From the NCBI GenBank assembly GCA_910890315.1, contig CAJVGD010000046.1, forward strand, positions 372,001 to 436,000: 64,000 nucleotides of DNA, written 5' to 3'. The DNA is from Serendipita indica DSM 11827. Lineage: Eukaryota > Basidiomycota > Agaricomycetes > Sebacinales > Serendipitaceae. Made by a program: the position numbers and the translations under genes. Below, one piece after another: positions 19,369 to 32,200 of the stretch; position 1 is the stretch's first letter; each line of letters starts with the position of its first letter. Under the pieces are notes generated by a model. The model had not been told where the DNA came from, did no database searches, and was given only the letters and a program-made list of their open reading frames with translations.

Positions 19369-22300
19369 ATGGCGACGTGGTCGCCAGATCCAGCGGGCCT
19401 CGCCCAGATCCTGCAGACGCTCCGCGATTCTACCAACATCCACGACAAGCACATTCAGAGCCAGATTACTATGGTGAGTACTTGTGCGATATGCACCAGG
19501 CTTTGGACAAAATCCGCTGACTGGGCTGTATCACCTCGCAGCGACTCAACGATTATCAACGAGTGCCCAACTACATCGCGTATCTGGCACATATCCTCGC
19601 TGCGATGACCGCAGAGGGTGAACAGATCCGGTCTATCGCTGGCTACATCCTCAAAAACAACGCACGCCTCATAACATCCGCCTCGCCTGATGCTGCAGTT
19701 TACGTCAAGGCCTCTACGATTAGTGCATTCACAGATGCATCTGTTATGATCAGAAATGCCGCGCAGCAAGTTCTCATCACGCTGTTGGGCGTCCTTGAGC
19801 CGAGAAACTGGCCCGAGGCGTTGAGCGTGCTTATCCAGGCACTCGACTCGCCCGACCAGGTAACTCAGGAGGTACGTTGGTCTTTCTCATTCCCAAACTG
19901 TTGGTACTAAGTGGCGATCCCGATCTGAACAATCATTGTAGGGTGCATTTGTCGTGCTGTCTCGCGCTTGCGAAGACTATCCGCGCAAGTTTGATGTGGA
20001 AATTCAAGGAAGCCGTCCTCTCGACTTTCTCGTGCCCAAATGGATTGAGCTTTGCCAACATCCGTCGCCCAAGATTCGTGGATACGCCATCTCCTGCTTG
20101 ACACAATTCGTGCCTATCGAGACTGAATCTCTCAATGTGCACATCGACAATATCATCTCGTCCTTCTTCCGAACCGCGGCGGACACCGACCCGATAGTTC
20201 GCAGAAACGTCTGCACCGGCTTGGTACTCCTGCTGGCATCTCGCCCGGATAAACTCATCCCAGAGATGCACAACGTGGCAGAGTACATGTTGTACTCCAC
20301 GCAGGATCAAAATACGCTCGTCTCGCTAGAGGCTTGCGAATTCTGGTTAACATTCGCCGAGGACCCAGAGCTGCAAAATGCGCTCACTCCGTACATCCCT
20401 CGAGTCGCACCCGTATTGCTCGACTCGATGGTCTATAGTGAAGAGGAAATCCTCATGAACCCTGATGCAGAGGAAGACGACAATGCAAACGTGCCAGACA
20501 AGGGAGAGGACATGAAACCCCGGCACTATAGCGGGAGGACTCATGGCTTGGAGCGAGAGGAGAAATCAGATGCAGCGAACGGACAGCCCGCTGGTAGTGG
20601 AGCGGATGATGAGGACGACGATTATGATGAAGATTATGACGACGACGAGGATATGTCTACGGAATGGAACCTTCGGAAGTGTGCCGCAGCTGCACTAGAC
20701 GTGCTTGCCGTGCGGTTTGGGAACACGCTTCTGCAACCCTTGTTGCCGCACCTAAAGGAAAAGCTGTGGAGTCCCGATTGGGTCCAACGTGAATGCGGAA
20801 TTCTAGCCCTAGGAGCGCTGGCGGAGGGATGTATTGACTATATGGAGCCGCATCTTCCAACTCTTATCCCATTCTTGGTCAATATGCTGGCAGATTCAAA
20901 GGTGCGCGGACACGCTCACTGTGAATTTTGCTCATAGAAGATCTAGCCTTTGATTCGCTCCATTACGTGCTGGACATTGGGTCGATACGCTGGATGGTAT
21001 GCCCAACCGCAGACACAGGAACAGCGTGATAGATTTTTCATTCCTATCATGGAAGGTGTAGGTTTATTTTCGTCGATCATACATTGCGAGAAACTTAGTT
21101 GGTTTTCAGCTACTTAGAATGATTCTTGATAACAACAAGCGCGTTCAGGAGGCTGGTTGTAGCGCATTTGCTACCTTTGAGGAAGAGGCCGCGCATAACC
21201 TCATCCCGTACCTCGAGCCTGTGCTCCAGAATCTAGTGCTTGCATTCGACAAGTATCAGCAGAAAAATCTCTTGATTTTGTATGACGCTGTTGGAACCCT
21301 GGCGGACGCCGTCGGTCCCGGCATGCAAAATCCATCATTGCTCCAGATTCTTATGCGACCTCTCGAGCACAAATGGAGCAAGCTTGGCGATGATGACGAT
21401 GATCTAGTGCCTCTCCTTGAGTGCCTTACTAGCGTCACCATTGCGGCAGGCCCTTCCTTTGCGAATTGGGCACCGATTGTATACGAACGATGCTATCGTA
21501 TCATTCACACCAGCTTGATTCAATACACGACCTGGCAACAAAATCAAGATCTCGACGAGCCCGATCGTAGCTTTGTGATTGTGGCGTTGGACCTCCTGAG
21601 TGGTCTCGTCCAAGGATTGGGCATGCAACTTGCACCGAGCCTTAACAGCTCCAATCCACACCTGCTGACATTGGTAGTCGCATGTTTAAAGGTATTTATA
21701 CTATCTTCAAGCGATCATCGATTCACCCCTTATTAGCACCCTCAAGCGTCCGTAAGGCAATCCGGATACGCTCTTATCGGCGATTTGGCAATGTCATGCT
21801 TTGAGGTTCTCAGGCCTCATTTGCCTGGGGTTATGCCAGAGCTTATCGCGCAGCTTGAACCCTCTCCAAAAGTCGAGTTCATTAGTGCGAGTAACAACGC
21901 CGCTTGGTCTGCAGGTGAAATTGCCTTGCACTACGGTACTGGTGCGTAACTATCAGCTGACCGTTTAATAAAACGCTTACATGCATGCCAGATCCAGAAT
22001 TTCAGCAATGGGTGCCGCAGCTCATTCTGCGTCTCATTCCCATATTGCTGAATCCTGGTTGTCCAAAGAGCTTATCTGAGAATGCTGCGGTGACCATTGG
22101 CCGCATTGGACTCGTGCAGCCCGAGGCTGTTGCCCCGCATCTCGAGTCGTTTGCAATGGCATGGTGCCAGGCACTCGTTGATATCAAAGACAACGAAGAA
22201 AAGGACTCAGCTTTCAGAGGATTCTGCACTCTCATCCAGGCAAACCCAAGCGGCATCTCAAAGGTCAGTCTCGCCGCTTCACCCTATACTCTAGTCTTAT

Positions 22301-22539
22301 GGCATTTTAGGACTTCCATTGGTTTTGTCACGCTGTGGTTCGCTGGCAGAATCCATCCGCAGAGCTGAACGAGATGTTTTCACAAGTGAGTTTTCGTCCG
22401 ATTCGTCATCCTGCATAGCTCAACTTCGTCACAGATCCTCCAAGCTTTCCGTCAGATGGCAGGCGCACAATGGGAGAACCAGATGCTCAGTTTTGGACCT
22501 ACGATCGCCGAGCGACTTCGTGCTCGATACAACGTATGA
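19369..22539 (+). CDS. KAP104: Transportin / importin beta-2 (Kap104, TNPO1 family)
   Basis: Nuclear import receptor for cargos with PY-type signals (mRNA-binding proteins), working with Ran-GTP at the nuclear pore. The protein is built of HEAT repeats throughout, about 900 residues. Family blocks include IRSIAGYILKNNARL, DVTQEGAFVVLSRACEDYP-like sequence, LDFLVPKWIELCQHPSPKIR, VSLEACEFWLTFAED and STEWNLRKCAAAALDVLA. The acidic run DEDDDYDEDYDDDED matches the long acidic HEAT-8 loop that Ran uses to eject cargo. Next come LIRSITCWTLGRYAGW, KRVQEAGCSAFATFEEEA, NNAAWSAGEIALHYG, and SENAAVTIGRIGLVQPE followed by VAPHL. The end, FGPTIAERLRARYNV, is the family C-terminus. Introns are 45-70 nt. Start ATG 19369; stop TGA 22537-22539. 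Confidence 0.95.
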
Positions 22540-23034
22540 TCCACTGCAATCTCTCAAGCTTGCATCTAGCCAGGCAGTCCTCAAAGCAATCCGCCTCAAA
22601 TTTCAATATTATCCAGTCCTCGAGACCCTGTTTTCGTAGCTAGTTTCTGTTCGCACCCCTCTTAAATTGCATTAGTAGTATAGCATAGGACCTCGTCCAT
22701 TTCGACCCGACGCCTCCCGCCTATTTCGACGCAATTGTTCATCACCGGTCGACGGCTAGCAGCACAACTCCATCAAGAGGAAGTCTGCGACAATTTGCCG
22801 TTGTCAAAAGCCCATTCGTCCAAATACACATATCCCCCTCCCCTTGTAGGTAGCATTTTTAGGTAGCATTTCATAGGTAGTTTTGTAGGTAGAATTCCCC
22901 ACCGTGGGAGGCATTTTGCTGTATCTGAACTCGCCCCGTCTGTGCATTGTGCAAAGAAGACTCGATTAACAGATCAAAACACGCAGTGCCGACCCGGGAA
23001 GATGCACATAGAGATGATTCCCTGACGGGAAAAC
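22540..23034. other. Convergent 3' intergenic region
   Basis: This ~495-nt stretch lies between the stop codons of transportin (+) and the lectin gene (-). It holds the short degenerate repeat listed separately and otherwise no supported gene. Confidence 0.35.
22845..22897 (+). repeat. Degenerate tandem repeat of a TAGGTAG core
   Basis: Four copies of TAGGTAG lie 11-16 nt apart, each followed by a short CATT or TTTT/AATT spacer. The array sits between two convergent genes and may be part of a 3' end signal; no function is shown. Confidence 0.6.
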
Positions 23035-24557
23035 CTAGAATCGTTTTGCGTCCCAAGGTTTGCCCTTCTTCGCCTGATATGCGCGGAAAGCGGCGAGCCC
23101 GGCGGCGCAAACGGCACCGAAAAAGATGAGCTTGAGAAGCGTCGAGAAGAAACCACCGCCACTTTTCTTAGTGCTCGGTGTCTCTGATGATCCTGCATTC
23201 CCTGGCAAATTCGAATTTGCGAGCCTCGTCGAGTGCGTGTTGATCGAGATGACGCTGTGAGATATGCGAGTCAGGTATCGTCCCTGGGATGTTGATTACA
23301 TACTCGTGCTCGTCAAAGACGTCGCCGGTTTGAGCAGTAATACCGAGGAATGGGTTTAGTGGAATGCTAAGGTTCCTTATCACAAAGCAATCGGTCCAGT
23401 CGTCGACTATCAAAACATCAGCAAGGGATTCGGATGCGTGATGAAAGACGTACAGCCTTTATATTGCATCTGGACCTGGAAAAAGTCGTCTCGGAAATAG
23501 GTCATTCGGATCTTGGTTGTGATGTCCGTCCGCCGAACTTTGGCCTGTGAAGCGTTTTAGTTGGGACTATAGACTGTATATCATAGCGTACCGAGCATGC
23601 AGCTATCGAGTTTGCCTTTCCATCGTTCCCTAGGTCGTATTCAGTGTTTCCATCTCCCATCATGGCCATGACCCGAGGGAATGCATAGGTATGATGAGAA
23701 TTAGCATATCTAGTAATTTTAAGCAAGAACAGTGGTTCATTCATGTCCTTACGTATCAATGATTATCCCGAGGCCCTTCCACTTGTCTGCATAGAGTGAG
23801 GCCAAGAAGGTTGGACAAGAAGGAAACTCACCTTTCGAACAAAATACGGGTCCCTCTATAGCTCGCTCTGTGGTGAGCCAAATGGCCATTCCATCGCCAT
23901 ACAAATGGCTGGGTTGTCCCGAAATCTGAAGAAGGAATGAATATAACGGAATTGAGAAGACTTTATATGAACAAACCTTGAATTCCATTTCGATTTGCCA
24001 GTTTGAGGCAGTCAGCGGTAATCGCGACCATAGCCATCCGCATTGCGAAGGTACGCCCCTTGTGAGCTGAGAGGATAAGGATCTGTGGGCGATATAATAC
24101 ACAATGAACTGACTCGTATGTGCTTATTCGTATTCTGCCATGCCATTCAGTATCAAATAGCCTTGAATATGAACCCACTCACAACGTAGGCATCCGCGCC
24201 GAATGAAAACCATCTGCAAGAGTTATTCAAATGGCCAGATTGAAGTCTATTGGAATCTCGTACCGGTTCTGGAGGTCCGAGTCTACATAGGGAGCGAATA
24301 TCGAGTGTGTGCGGAGAGGAACCGCCAGCTCTACGTTTCTCTCTAGCCCAACTCCTCGTAGAGTTCTAGACGTGATGTATTTCTTTTGACCGGCGTTGAC
24401 AGGTCCTGGAGTGAGCAAGTGAGCGATACGTCGGCCAACGGGCAGCTTGTTAGCGCGCCATACCGGTTCCAGCCGATCGTTCCGCAGACGTAAAGGAGCA
24501 AAGGATTAGACAAAAGAGCAAAAGACCCAGAAACGCGCTTGGTCGTGCGGACGCCAT
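23035..24557 (-). CDS. L-type lectin-like cargo receptor (VIP36/ERGIC-53/Emp47 family)
   Basis: Type I membrane lectin of the early secretory pathway that binds glycoprotein cargo. ATG at 24557-24555 opens a clear signal peptide (Ser/Arg, then FLGLLLFCLILCSF, ending near SAER). The luminal lectin domain has the family blocks NRWFSFGADAYV, SSQGAYLRN, GDGMAIWLTTER, GPVFCSKDKWKGLGIIIDT (Asp of the carbohydrate/Ca2+ site), HTYAFPRVMAMMGDG, and GITAQTGDVFDEHDV. After a Ser/Gly-rich stalk a single membrane span (LLKLIFFGAVCAAGLAAF) is followed by a short basic cytosolic tail ending WDAKRF. The tail lacks a C-terminal dilysine and has only KK in KKGKPW. Several 45-70-nt introns interrupt the gene. 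Stop TAG at 23035-23037. Confidence 0.88.
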
Positions 24558-24587
24558 GGTTGTCGTGGCCAAGTTTGATCTACAGCC
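24558..24587. promoter_or_regulatory. 30-nt divergent spacer between lectin and CMC4 start codons
   Basis: Start codons of two head-to-head genes are separated by 30 nt. At least one promoter must lie in coding or intronic sequence of the partner. CMC4's first intron (24603-24693) would be upstream of, or inside, the lectin promoter. Confidence 0.6.
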
Positions 24588-24912
24588 ATGTCCACCGCAG
24601 AGGCAAGTCGAGTTCTAGACGGCTTGTAATTGCCTATTGATGATGTATAAATCCTAGGATTGTCAAGCAAAAGGTATATACTCGGCGTTTCAGGCGTTGA
24701 ATACACTCGCTGACGAACAACGAGCCTGTTCACTCCAGACTTGCTTGCAGAGAAACACGTACAGTCCTGAAAAGTGTGATAACCAAGTTTCTGCTCTCTA
24801 CGAGTGCTGTTCAAGGCTGTACGAGGCAGAGGCTAGAGGAACTCGTATCGATGCGACTTCTTGCCCCCAGAAACGGCTTGTTACTCGATGGTTGAAGCAA
24901 CATCGAAAGTAG
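24588..24912 (+). CDS. CMC4: Cx9C-motif mitochondrial protein CMC4
   Basis: Small twin-cysteine protein of the mitochondrial intermembrane space, imported by the Mia40 disulfide relay. Exon 1 is five codons (MSTAE, 24588-24602) and exon 2 runs 24694-24912, giving 77 residues. The cysteine spacing in exon 2 (C-x4-C-x10-C-x9-C-C, from ACSLQTCLQRN to ALYECC, with a later SCP) matches human CMC4 exactly. The frame of exon 2 has no ATG upstream of the cysteines. The start must come from the upstream ATG through an intron with a GC donor: exon end GAG followed by GCAAGT, the textbook GC-AG donor, and acceptor TTTCAG. The gene is too short and spliced to be obvious in simple scans. Its role in respiratory chain upkeep is known only by family. 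Confidence 0.85.
24603..24693 (+). other. GC-AG intron of CMC4
   Basis: The donor reads AG|GCAAGT, matching the strict consensus seen for GC donors, and the acceptor reads GTTTCAG. No GT donor in reach gives an ATG-started frame into the conserved cysteine block. Confidence 0.75.
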
Positions 24913-25064
24913 ATTCAACATTAACCTTTGCAACTCCATGCCTGAGGATGTCGCTTTGCAATTAGGCTTCTCCCGTCCGGCAAGATGATGTCACTCCTTT
25001 GAGCCAAGATATCATCGCCACCCATCTCTCTGTGCGCATGCTCGTCTCTTGATCCCCCTCCAGG

Positions 25065-28000
25065 ATGTCTGAGAAACCAGAGGAACCAAAGCCTGTCGCC
25101 GAGCTCTCAAAGGACATGCAGCAGGGGCAGGCTGCCATTGCAAAGGCCACAGATACTCCCGGCAGTCGACTCACTGCATGGCGGCAGCCACATAACGTGC
25201 GTTTCGTGCTATAATGCTTATAGCTCTAAACGAGTCTCAGCTGCGTGCCTATTATGGGCCTCCACCACACACGTACAAGAAACTTCCCGAAAGCAATCCC
25301 ACTACCTCCCAGCCTCCCGAAAGCGATAAAGAAACGCCAGAAGTAGCCTTACCGACACCATTAGAAAACGGCTATTCCGTACCAGCTTACCGACCCCCTC
25401 ACTGGGTGCCGCACTCTGACATTGTTGGACCAACGAGGAGTCTCGACACCGACCAAGGCGCTACTACATATCCGGGGCCACCACTATCAGCTATCAAGGA
25501 AGGCAAAGTCGCTGCGGCTTGTGAGCCCCATCTTCAAATACTCTGCGGCCCCTTGCTGCGGTACGATACAGTCAAGGACGGCCATTGGTATGGAGCGGTG
25601 ATGATCGTCAGTAAGTAGTTTCAGGACTGTATTGAATACTTCTCAAGTATCTCTCAGCCAATGACGACGAGTCTGAGTATCACCCATTGCCAACTCTCGT
25701 TGTAGAATGGGAAAGTGAGGACGAGCAACCATTCACTTTGGACGTGCCCATCAATGATCCAACTCAGCCCTCATCAGAGACTGTGGCTCCTAGTGAACAA
25801 AATCAAGAACATTCACCGGTCGTTCCACCCACCAATGAGGCATATACCGCTGATGGACATTCGGGCCCAAACACAACGCCGTCTACTTTACACACTGCCG
25901 CTCCCACACAGTCGAGCACCTCGTATCAGTCTGGGGATGAATCCGATGGACCAATATCCGACATGGACCTGAGCGGCCCGGAAGAAGTTGTGGACGGCAC
26001 GGACAAGAAGGGACACAAACGAAGCAAATCCAAGTCGACGGCTGCAACGTGGGCTACATCCATGATGCGCAAGCTCAAAGAGCTTGGACCACAGAAATCC
26101 GATTTCCGTGGTCGTCCGCCTGAAAGGATTGCACAAACTGAACAGAAGAAGAAGCATGATCAAGAGTGGGCCACAAAGCGCATTGTAGAGGGAGAAGCAA
26201 TCTACAAATATACCGGATTGGCCAGCACTGCGACATTTTGGCGTTTCTTGTTGGAGATACCCGTCAATCCGGATCCGACCAAAGGTTTGAAGGTTCATTA
26301 TGCCATCAATAAGCCGAAGAAGGCTCAGTATAACCTCAACTTGGGAGTCCAGCCGCCTCGGGAACCGGAGCGACTTTCTACAGACATTACGTTCCACATC
26401 GCACCTACGGGCTCCGACATGCGGTTTGCTGCATATAGCTGCAATGGATTTAGTGAAGGGATTGATCCAAATACCTTTAAAGGTGAAGGATTCGAGAGCG
26501 GTTTTGATCCCGTATGGGCAGACCTCCTGGAGCGTCATGCTCAGCGCCCTTTTCACGCGCTCATAGGAGGGGGAGACCAGATTTATTGCGACCCGTACGT
26601 TGCTCTCAACTTGCTATTGGCCCCTGCTGAACCGTACCCAGGCTCACCAAGGAACCTGAACTGAAGGAATACATGCAATTGAAAACCAACAAAGAAAAGA
26701 TTGCCTACCCACTCACTGATGCGATCACGTTCACTATTGATCGATTCTACTTCAACCACTACTGTCTCGTCTTTCGCAATGGGTGCTTCGCCAAGGCTAT
26801 TAGCCAGATGTAAGCATTGTGATTCCGGGAGGGCCTTTATTTACCTATGCTAGACCCATGAACAATATGCTGGATGACCACGACCTGATCGACGGCTTTG
26901 GAAGCTATCCAGAGGCACTGCAACGATCTGCTTTCTTTAAACAGTGAGCTTGATATCACTAAGGGAGCAGATACTGAGCATTCAACAGCATTGGTTCCCG
27001 AGGATACTTTTGGTTCTTGCTCTTCCAAACGTTTACAGTGGACACTGTGGATGGTACACTCGTAGAACCAGGAAAGCATACGTTCAAATCGACAATTATT
27101 GGCGAAGATGGGCCGTATATTCCGTTCCCCTCCCATTCGAGTCTCCATTGGTATGGAGCCAGGACTTATTTGCTGATGCTGGACTGTCGGTTAGTAGAGG
27201 ACTACGCCTTTACGAAGTTGCTTCTCACGTCTCATAGTGCTGAGCGTCGCAAGAACATGATCGTCTCCCCGCTGACGTACGAGCACATCTTCAAGATTCT
27301 TCGAGAGCTCCCAGACCAAGTTGAGCATCTCATCGTCCAGCTTGGGATTCCCATCTCGTATCCAAGGATGAATTTGGCGGAACGAATGATTCACTCAGAC
27401 GGATATTTAGCCAAGATAACGCGCTCTGGATTCTTTTCCAGCTTTGCAAACCACTTTAACAAAGACATGGAACTCCTTGATGATCTGAGCGATCATTGGA
27501 CAGCCTCAAATCACAAAGTCTGTCTACCCCTTCATGCTGACTCTTCATCTAATAATTGTGCAGCGCGAACGGAACTGGTTCATCCTGCAACTCCAGCAAC
27601 TTGCACTCGAGAAACATTTGCGTGTCTCTTTCATCTCCGGAGACGTTCACCTGGCTGCTGTTGGCTTGTTCAAGACGTGGGGTGGCAAGCGCAAGAAGCT
27701 CCAGCGTGGACAAGGTGCCATTGAGCCCAAGCTCGACCATCGGTGGATGGTAAACATTGTTTCTAGCGCCATCGTCAACACGCCGTATGTCTCAATTTGA
27801 TAGGCCGCAGTTTACTAAGACCTAATAGCCCACCACCGCCCGCACAAGCGACATTGAATATGCTGGCTCCGCACAAGCATCGGACGCTCCATCACGATCA
27901 CACCGATGAAGTCATGGTGAGTCCTGGAGCAAATTCAACAGCGATAAGCCACTCACCCTGTTTAGCTTCCTGTATTCCAAGAGGGTCTCCGGACAGACAA

Positions 28001-28238
28001 GCGACGACTCAATTTCGTGGCTGGTGCACGCAATTATACCATCGGCGAACGAGACCCCACGACGGGCGAGTTTGTGTTCGACATCCGGGTGGAACGAAGA
28101 ACGGGAGAAGGAGAGACAAAGGGATATGTAGTCCGCGTTCCGCCTCCCAAATGGCATGGGCTACCGATTGATCCCAACGAGAATATTCACGCACAAGATG
28201 GCGTTGACAAGACGCCTCCAGAGGAGGTCCAGACGTAA
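25065..28238 (+). CDS. Large fungal PhoD-like phosphatase / calcineurin-superfamily protein
   Basis: Metallophosphatase-fold protein of the PhoD type, roughly 900 residues. The start, MSEKPEEPKPVAEL, at ATG 25065 follows a CT-rich stretch. The N-terminal ~200 residues include LQILCGPLLRYDTVKDGHWY, a block found in fungal PhoD-like proteins, then a Ser/Pro-rich linker. The catalytic domain shows ALIGGGDQIYCDP, NNMLDDHDLIDGFGSYPEA and the late metal motif SFISGDVHLAAVGLF, each carrying the Asp/His ligands expected of the superfamily. The C-terminus has RRLNFVAGARNYTIGERDP and KGYVVRVPPPKWHGL. At least ten short introns are present. The substrate is unknown, though yeast and fungal relatives are linked to phosphodiester hydrolysis. 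No signal peptide is seen, so it is probably cytosolic. Confidence 0.85.
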
Positions 28239-28461
28239 TGCTGTGTATGATTAGGTTTGTGGAATGAACGGCCTTGTTTACTCCGATGACGTCCGGCTCC
28301 GCACTCGAGTTACAACACTGACCTCCACTCCATTTTTGACGGCTTGGTATGTGACATCACAGACGGGCTGACTTTGCATAAATCCTCCAAGACCTTGGAT
28401 GGAATACACAGCAGAAACAAATTCAACCCTCGAAAGCGTCCCAAGACCTCCACATCAAAAG

Positions 28462-29076
28462 ATGCCGCTCTTCAAATCTTCGCATGCAACCGAGCCAGCT
28501 GTCGCTCCCGTAAACGAGGCACCCCCGACTCGCAGCCGCTCCATCTTCTCCCGTCGCCATCCCGCAGACCCAGCGGTCGCACCGACCACGGCTACCAGCC
28601 CTACCTCCAAGCGTACGTCTGTTGATGGTACGACCAGCCCGACGACGCGTACGGGCTTGTTTGGACGCAGGAGGAGGTCGAGCAGCTCGTTGAGCTCGAG
28701 CGACACCTCTAGTCGCCGTGCTCGCAAGAACCACAATGCCGCTGCTGCTGGAACTGCAGGAGCAACCACGGGTTTCTTTGGTGGAAGCCGCATGAAAGAT
28801 CCTACGCTTGACGCTGCAAGGGGAAAAGTCCGTGCTGCTGAGCTCGCTGAAAAGGAGGCTGTGAGTTCTATTTGATCTGATAAAGAGCGATGTGCTAAAT
28901 TTCTTGTTTAGGACAAGGCTCTCATGGCTGCCAGAGCTGCAGTCGTAGACGCTCGGAGGCACGTCGAAATTCTCGAGCGTGAGGCCAATGAACAAGCTCG
29001 GCTTGCACAGCAAAAGATCGCTGCTGCTCGTGGCATCAAGTCCGATGCCGGTCACCTTGGTCGTCATAACCACTGA
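28462..29076 (+). CDS. Small Ser/Arg/Ala-rich protein with C-terminal helix (hypothetical)
   Basis: Two exons joined across a ~50-nt intron (GTGAGT...TTTAG) encode about 187 residues beginning MPLFKSSHATEP. The first half is disordered and rich in Ser, Thr, Pro and Arg, with the repeated RSRSIFSRR and GLFGRRRRSSSS style. After an Ala/Gly-rich stretch (GFFGGSRMKDPTLD), the last ~70 residues form a charged, Ala-rich amphipathic helix (ELAEKEADKALMAARAAVVD and on), likely a coiled coil. Proteins of this build occur in many agaricomycetes without a known function. The stop is TGA at 29074-29076. Confidence 0.7.
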
Positions 29077-29298
29077 ACTACTCATGTAGAGCATAAATTA
29101 CAACTAGGCCATATGCATCACTTGTACTAATGTGTTTGTTGGAATACTACCATCTATTTTGCTGTAGCTGGTGTCTTATCTGAATGAGGTCTGCCAAGCT
29201 AAATCGCGGTGACGCCGGTTGAGCGAAAATGGAGTGTTCTGGCCGTTTTTGTTCTCCACCCTGTCTTGCGTGACAAGACTTTGCGTTTCTAATTGCTG

Positions 29299-32200
29299 AT
29301 GGAGTCACCGTGAGTCGTATTCTTGCCCAAATTCTTGTCCGAGTTTGTCCTCAGGCGGCTTGGGCTCGTCCACTTGCCGACTCGGATTCCTCGTCTCGTC
29401 TGCTGACACTCGGCTTTCCCCTCTTTCTGTATATTGTTATTCAAACTCGATTGGAAACTCGCAGACAACCACTCAGTCGTCAGCAATCGGCCGTCTCCAA
29501 CGCCTCGACAAGACGCGGACGACAGAGCACAACGCCGACACTGGACCAGTCATACGCGAGTATCCTCAGCGAAGACTCGGTATACACTCCTCTTCACGCT
29601 CGTTCAGATCGCTCGAGGCCAGCCATGGCAGACCAACAACAGCGAATGGCCGACGGTTCCACCCAGCCCCTCTCGCGTGGGGCTTCCGGTGGCGAAAGTC
29701 GTCGAAACTATGGTTCCACGAGCAATATTGGTGTCAATACGGGCGATGGACGCAGGCCGATTCGCGGCCGACGAGGTCCTACATTGAGCCCTGCAAGTGC
29801 ACACTTTCCCCGAACGAATACCCGTGATTCGTATCTCGAACACTCGGGACTTGGGTTGCGCAGACCACTGAGTGTCGTTGGGTTAAAGGAGTCCATCAAG
29901 GATGGGTGGCGGAATACGCTCAAGCGCACCCCTTCGACATATGATGCACCCCTCGAAGAGCCTACTGAAGGTCAACCTGACGATACAGAGGCCGTGAGAA
30001 TAAACGGAATTCGAGTGTGGTACAGCAGCTTCACCAGCATTGACTGGCTACATGATGCGGTCAGTCTATCACAGGTTTTGAGCGATTATGGTCTTTAATC
30101 ATCTGAATAGATCAAGGACTCAATGCGCATACGTCGTTTGCGACGCCGCAAGTCGCTCCGAGGGCGCCTTACCAATGCATTGGACAGATTTACGGGATGG
30201 TTCATCGTCACCATCGTCGGTTTGCTCGCAGCCGTCACTGCATTTGCCATTGTGCGTTCGGAGCAATGGCTCTTTGATCTAAAGGAGGGAAGGTGCAAGG
30301 ACGGATTCTTCAAGGCGAAACGATTCTGCTGCCCAATGGCCGTGGACAATCTCACCTTTTCGACCGGCTTGGACAACGTGGTGCACCCCCTCTCCTTTAT
30401 CGCCAATCCTATCGCATTTTACAAGAGCGCAAAAGACACTCTTCCGGCCCCAGAGGAGGAATGTGCTGCCTGGCAAACCTGGAGCGAACTCCTCGACCCC
30501 AGCGACTGGACGCCAAATGGAATCTCCCTCGCATCCTGGATGGTCGAATATATCTCTTATATTGTCGTTGCTCTGGCACTGGCACTCATCTCGTCTTTCC
30601 TTACCCTTAAATTGACCGCCTCGACAAGCTTTATCGGACGCAAAGACTCTTCTTCTATCAACCGGGACTCCTTCCATGTCAAAGGGCCGATTCCACCCGT
30701 GGAAGCACCGGCTCCGACGAGAAAGGTCATGTACTTTGCCGCCGGTTCAGGTATCCCGGAGATCAAGACGATACTCTCTGGGTTTGTCATTCATGGTTAC
30801 CTCGGTGGACGAGTGCTCTTTACCAAGTCGGTCGGACTCGCGCTCAGCGTCGCGTCTGGACTCAGCTTGGGTAAAGAGGGTCCGTTTGTCCACATTGTGA
30901 GCTGCTGGGGCAACATCTGCAGTCGATGGTTTGAAAAGTATGAGACAAACGAAGCCAAACGACGAGAAATTCTTAGCGCAGCGAGTGCAGCTGGAGTCTC
31001 GGTCGCCTTTGGCGCGCCCATTGGAGGCGTTCTCTTTAGTTTGGAGGAAGTCAGCTACTTTTTCCCACCAAAGGTCATGTGGAGGAGTTTCTTCTGTGCT
31101 ATGATTGCGGCTGTAACTCTCAAACTTCTCAATCCGTTTGGTACGTCTAGTTTCGACTGGGTGACCCAACTTCTCATGGATGATAGGTACGGGAAAATTG
31201 TGCTTTTCCAAGTCACGTACGATCAAGATTGGTACGCGTACGAACTCTTCTTCTTCCTGCTCTTGGGCGTCTTTGGTGTATGTGCTGCTCCCTATTACCG
31301 GACAATACTGAGCCACCATAGGGGGTCTATGGTGCCTATTTTCGAAACTCAATTACCGCTGGTCCAAGCATGTTCGCAACGGAAAGTGGCTCGGGAATCA
31401 CCCCAAATCCGAGGTAGCCATCATCACCTTGATTACTGCCCTCCTCTCCTTTTTGAACCCGTATACCCGAATGGGTGGGACTGAACTCGTGTATAATCTA
31501 TTCGCAGAGTGTCGTCCAGGTCACTCGCATGAGGGTCTCTGTGTCAACGATCCTGCCAGTGTGCGACCGGTCGTCAACGCCATTGCTGTGGCACTTCTCG
31601 TCAAGGGGGCTCTGACGATTGTGACATTTGGAATCAAAGTTCCCGCTGGTATCTTTATTCCCACTCTGGGTGTGGGTGCATGTGCGGGGAGAATATTGGG
31701 ACTGGCCGTTCAATGGTTGAGCTGGGTGCATCCTAACATGCGAGTGTTTGATACGTGCAAGGACAAGGATGCATGTGTCGTTCCTGGTGTCTATGCAATG
31801 GTTGGCGCCGCGGCAACACTGTCGGGAGTGACGGTACGTGGAGGACGAGTTTGGTCGTGGTGGTTGGTTGACGCGTTTTCCCAGCGCACGACAGTGTCTC
31901 TTGCTGTGATCATGATGGAGCTTACCGGAACTTTGACATATGTAATTCCGGTTATGCTCAGCGTACTGGTTGCCAAGACGGTAGCCGATGCCCTGGAGCC
32001 CAAGGGTATCTACGATTTGGTCATCGAGTGAGTGCGACAGCTGGTGGGTATTGTTGCGTTAACGACCTATTGGGAAAAAAAAGGTTAAATCAGCTCCCAT
32101 ATCTTGATCACAAGGCAGAGTATCGATGGGGCGTTCTCACCGTGGCGGATGTTGTAAGTTGATCTGTCCAAAAAGAAGTGGGCTGTGCTGATTGAGATTA

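Noticed and set aside
25888-26556. 222-codon minus-strand frame opposite the PhoD-like gene
   Set aside because: It is antisense to conserved catalytic exons and shows no recognisable motif.
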